Part shown: positions 62,244 to 64,000 of the stretch, in pieces
How positions within the stretch are numbered: the stretch's first letter is position 1
How the letters are laid out: each line of letters begins with the position of its first letter
Translations under genes and position numbers: made by a program
The notes under the pieces: generated by a model
Told to the model about the DNA's origin: nothing
What the model saw: the letters and a program-made list of their open reading frames with translations, nothing else
Databases searched by the model: none
NCBI GenBank assembly: GCA_963923955.1
Contig: OZ000552.1
Span: forward strand, 1,550,001-1,614,000
Direction of reading: 5' to 3'
Origin: G963923955 sp963923955
GTDB taxonomy: Bacteria; Pseudomonadota; Gammaproteobacteria; Eutrophobiales; Eutrophobiaceae
Length of the DNA stretch: 64,000 bases

Positions 62244-63512
62244 ATGAATAATATGAACATAAAAAAAGATACGGGCTGCATGGATGACTATGATCCGAAT
62301 TCCCTGCCGCCTGATGTTGCGCAGATGAAAATCGCGCGTTCGCTTGAGGTAATTCCCGGCGTGGAAAAACTCGCCCTGCGCAGCAGTCTGAACCGCACAC
62401 TGGCAGCGGATATTCGGGCAAACATCAATGTACCTTCCGGGACGAATTCTGCCATGGATGGTTATGCTGTCATCAGCAGCGATATTCCAGCACAAGGCAC
62501 GGCTGACTTGCAGGTGATCGGCAACTGCCGGGCCGGGGTTCCTTTTACGGATACTGTCAAATCCGGCGACTGCGTTCGTATTATGACCGGCGGCATCCTG
62601 CCCGCAGGCACGGATACGGTCATTGTTCAGGAACGGGTTGCGCGCAAGGGCGATGTGATCACCATCGATAACACAACGCGTACGGGAGACAATGTTCGCC
62701 GGGCCGGTGAAGACATTGCGCCCGGGGATATTGTGCTCAATGAAGGGCACTGCATCACGCCGGCCGATCTCGGCCTGCTGGCATCGCTCGGCATCGGCGA
62801 GGTCAAGGTGCATCGACGGCTGCGGGTCGCGTTTTTTTCTACCGGCGATGAGTTGCGCTCCATCGGCGAGGCCCTGGATGCAGGCTGTGTCTATGACAGC
62901 AATCGTTATACGCTGCACGGCATGCTGCGCCGACTGAATGTCGATGCGATCGATATGGGCGTTATTGCCGATGAGCGGGAATTGGTCGAACAGGCATTGC
63001 TTGAGGCGTCCGAGATTGCCGATGTCATTATCACTTCCGGCGGCGTCTCGGTGGGTGAGGCCGATTATGTGAAGGAAGCGGTGAACAAAATTGGGGCGGT
63101 GGAATTTTGGAAGATCGCCATGAAGCCGGGCCGCCCACTGGCCTTTGGCAGAGTGAAAGACGCCTGGTTCTTTGGACTGCCCGGCAATCCGGTCTCGGTG
63201 ATGGTCACCTTTTATCTGTTTGTACAACAGGCACTGCGCAGCCTGATGGGGCAGAGAAAGACGGAATCCTTCACCATAAAAATGCCCTGTGTCTCCCGCT
63301 TAAAAAAACGGCCGGGGCGGATTGAATACCAGCGCGGCATTATGCAAAGAGATGAAAACGGAAACTGGCAGGTGCAGAAGACCGGCGCGCAGGGCTCAGG
63401 GATCTTACGTTCCATGTCGCAGGCGAATTGTTTCATTATCCTGCCGATGGAAAGCGAGGGCGTGCAGCCGGGTATGGCGGTCGAAGTTCAACCTTTCTTT
63501 AGCATCATGTAA
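62244..63512 (+). CDS. moeA: Molybdopterin molybdotransferase
   Basis: Inserts molybdate into molybdopterin. Motifs: VPSGTNSAMDGYAV, GDCVRIMTGGILPAGTDTVI, VAFFSTGDELRSIGEALDAG, SGGVSVGEADYVKEA and FGLPGNPVSVMVTFYLFV. 422 residues, with the N-terminal domain, the MoCF-like domain and the C-terminal beta barrel. Several Met codons at the start; the first is used. The 3' end overlaps that of the convergent cofC by 8 bp. Confidence 0.96.
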   Translation: MNNMNIKKDTGCMDDYDPNSLPPDVAQMKIARSLEVIPGVEKLALRSSLNRTLAADIRANINVPSGTNSAMDGYAVISSDIPAQGTADLQVIGNCRAGVPFTDTVKSGDCVRIMTGGILPAGTDTVIVQERVARKGDVITIDNTTRTGDNVRRAGEDIAPGDIVLNEGHCITPADLGLLASLGIGEVKVHRRLRVAFFSTGDELRSIGEALDAGCVYDSNRYTLHGMLRRLNVDAIDMGVIADERELVEQALLEASEIADVIITSGGVSVGEADYVKEAVNKIGAVEFWKIAMKPGRPLAFGRVKDAWFFGLPGNPVSVMVTFYLFVQQALRSLMGQRKTESFTIKMPCVSRLKKRPGRIEYQRGIMQRDENGNWQVQKTGAQGSGILRSMSQANCFIILPMESEGVQPGMAVEVQPFFSIM

Positions 63513-64000
63513 ATTTTTTGTTAAGCGATTTCAAATATTTTATCGTAAAATTATCCTCATCTTGTCCCAGCAGCCAGGCTATGTCCGCCGGCGTGTCAAT
63601 ATCTCTTTCCAGGCCTGCAATCTCTGCGACCTGACAGGGAATGCCCAGTTCTGCGGCCTTGCTGATATGGCGCTTGAGACTATCCACGCCAAACAGCAGC
63701 GGGATTTGCAAAGGAATAATGGATAACAGCGCATTGGTGCCGCCATCAAGCCGCGCCGGGCATACTATTATCCCTTCTTCATGCAGCGCATCGAGTCTGG
63801 CTATATCGCTATTTCTCAGCAGCGGGACATCGCCCGGAATAATCGCAACCTTGTCATGGCCCGCATCATTGATACTCTGTATCGCCTTCAACGAATCTTG
63901 CGCATAACCCTCATCTGCTGGTGTCAACAGGCACTGCACATCATATTCCCGTGTCAGGCTTAGCAATGATCGATCACTACTTATGACAGTAACACCCTGC
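63505..64000 (-). CDS. cofC: 2-phospho-L-lactate guanylyltransferase CofC-like (5' part outside window)
   Basis: Makes the phosphate-activated precursor (lactyl- or PG-diphospho-guanosine) of cofactor F420. The C-terminal 160 or so residues are visible: VISSDRSLLSL, IIPGDVPLLRNSDIARL, DGGTNALLSIIPLQIPLLFG, SLKRHISKAAELGIP and ERDIDTPADIAWLLG, all CofC features. It reads in from the right edge with no start in the window. Convergent with moeA. MobA-like transferases are the alternative, but DGGTNAL and the FG-S-H spacing favour CofC. Confidence 0.8.
   Translation of the reverse strand, partial: QGVTVISSDRSLLSLTREYDVQCLLTPADEGYAQDSLKAIQSINDAGHDKVAIIPGDVPLLRNSDIARLDALHEEGIIVCPARLDGGTNALLSIIPLQIPLLFGVDSLKRHISKAAELGIPCQVAEIAGLERDIDTPADIAWLLGQDEDNFTIKYLKSLNKKFT

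Noticed and set aside
62214..63227. A 337-codon open frame antisense to moeA
   Set aside because: moeA has all its family motifs; the antisense protein is His/Asn/Ile-rich and has no motif, typical of shadow frames.

Overview
The window is a piece of chromosome from a Gram-negative, LPS-bearing bacterium, most likely a gammaproteobacterium outside the well-known families. The evidence is the classical gammaproteobacterial order dnaE-rnhB-lpxB-lpxA-fabZ-lpxD-skp-bamA-rseP-dxr-cdsA-uppS-frr-pyrH-tsf-rpsB, divergent from map-glnD, together with exbB-exbD-lpxK-ycaR-kdsB, a Dam-type mutH, parE/parC and an OprI/Lpp-like lipoprotein. The species cannot be named from sequence alone. No rRNA, tRNA, CRISPR array, prophage, transposase or obvious transcription-factor gene was found.

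Layout. 1-17565 (minus strand): replication, lipid A, outer-membrane assembly, isoprenoid, phospholipid and translation genes in a tightly packed, often overlapping series. 17767-26381 (plus): map, glnD, mutH, dusA, an FKBP isomerase, a small TPR protein and the periplasmic protease prc. 26430-31414: a cupin, a class II histone-deacetylase-like hydrolase, mtaB, pabB and a Sel1-repeat lipoprotein. 31500-46350: a looser region with seven small or medium genes (DUF1640-like protein, kdsB-lpxK-exbBD operon, alanine-zipper lipoprotein, HNH nuclease, mazG, S9 peptidase, coiled-coil membrane protein, a 1154-residue TonB-dependent receptor) separated by arrays of REP-like nested hairpins. 46353-56437: folE2, ispA, xseB, the rubrerythrin/Fe-S protein/DUF3501 operon, parE, an aldose sugar dehydrogenase and parC. 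57120-64000: ampG, a CYTH phosphatase and a molybdenum-cofactor block (moaA, fdhD, mobA, mobB, moeA) that meets a convergent, truncated cofC (cofactor F420 pathway).

How the genes work together. lpxB/A/D, fabZ, lpxK and kdsB build lipid A and Kdo; skp and bamA fold outer-membrane proteins; rseP and prc handle envelope stress and periplasmic proteolysis; dxr, uppS and ispA supply isoprenoids and the undecaprenyl carrier; exbBD energises TonB receptors such as the one at 42251-45715. The molybdenum block points to a formate dehydrogenase or similar molybdopterin-guanine-dinucleotide enzyme, and cofC suggests deazaflavin chemistry next to it.

The least explained signals are: (1) a moaA leader with four consecutive perfect hairpins and a 16-bp direct repeat behind a TATAAT box; (2) a C13 homopolymer inside the TonB receptor gene whose alternative frames stop within ten codons, a candidate phase switch; (3) ribosomal protein S2 with a roughly 255-residue C-terminal extension; (4) cofC beside molybdenum genes in an LPS-bearing bacterium; (5) REP arrays built of interchangeable nested hairpins.
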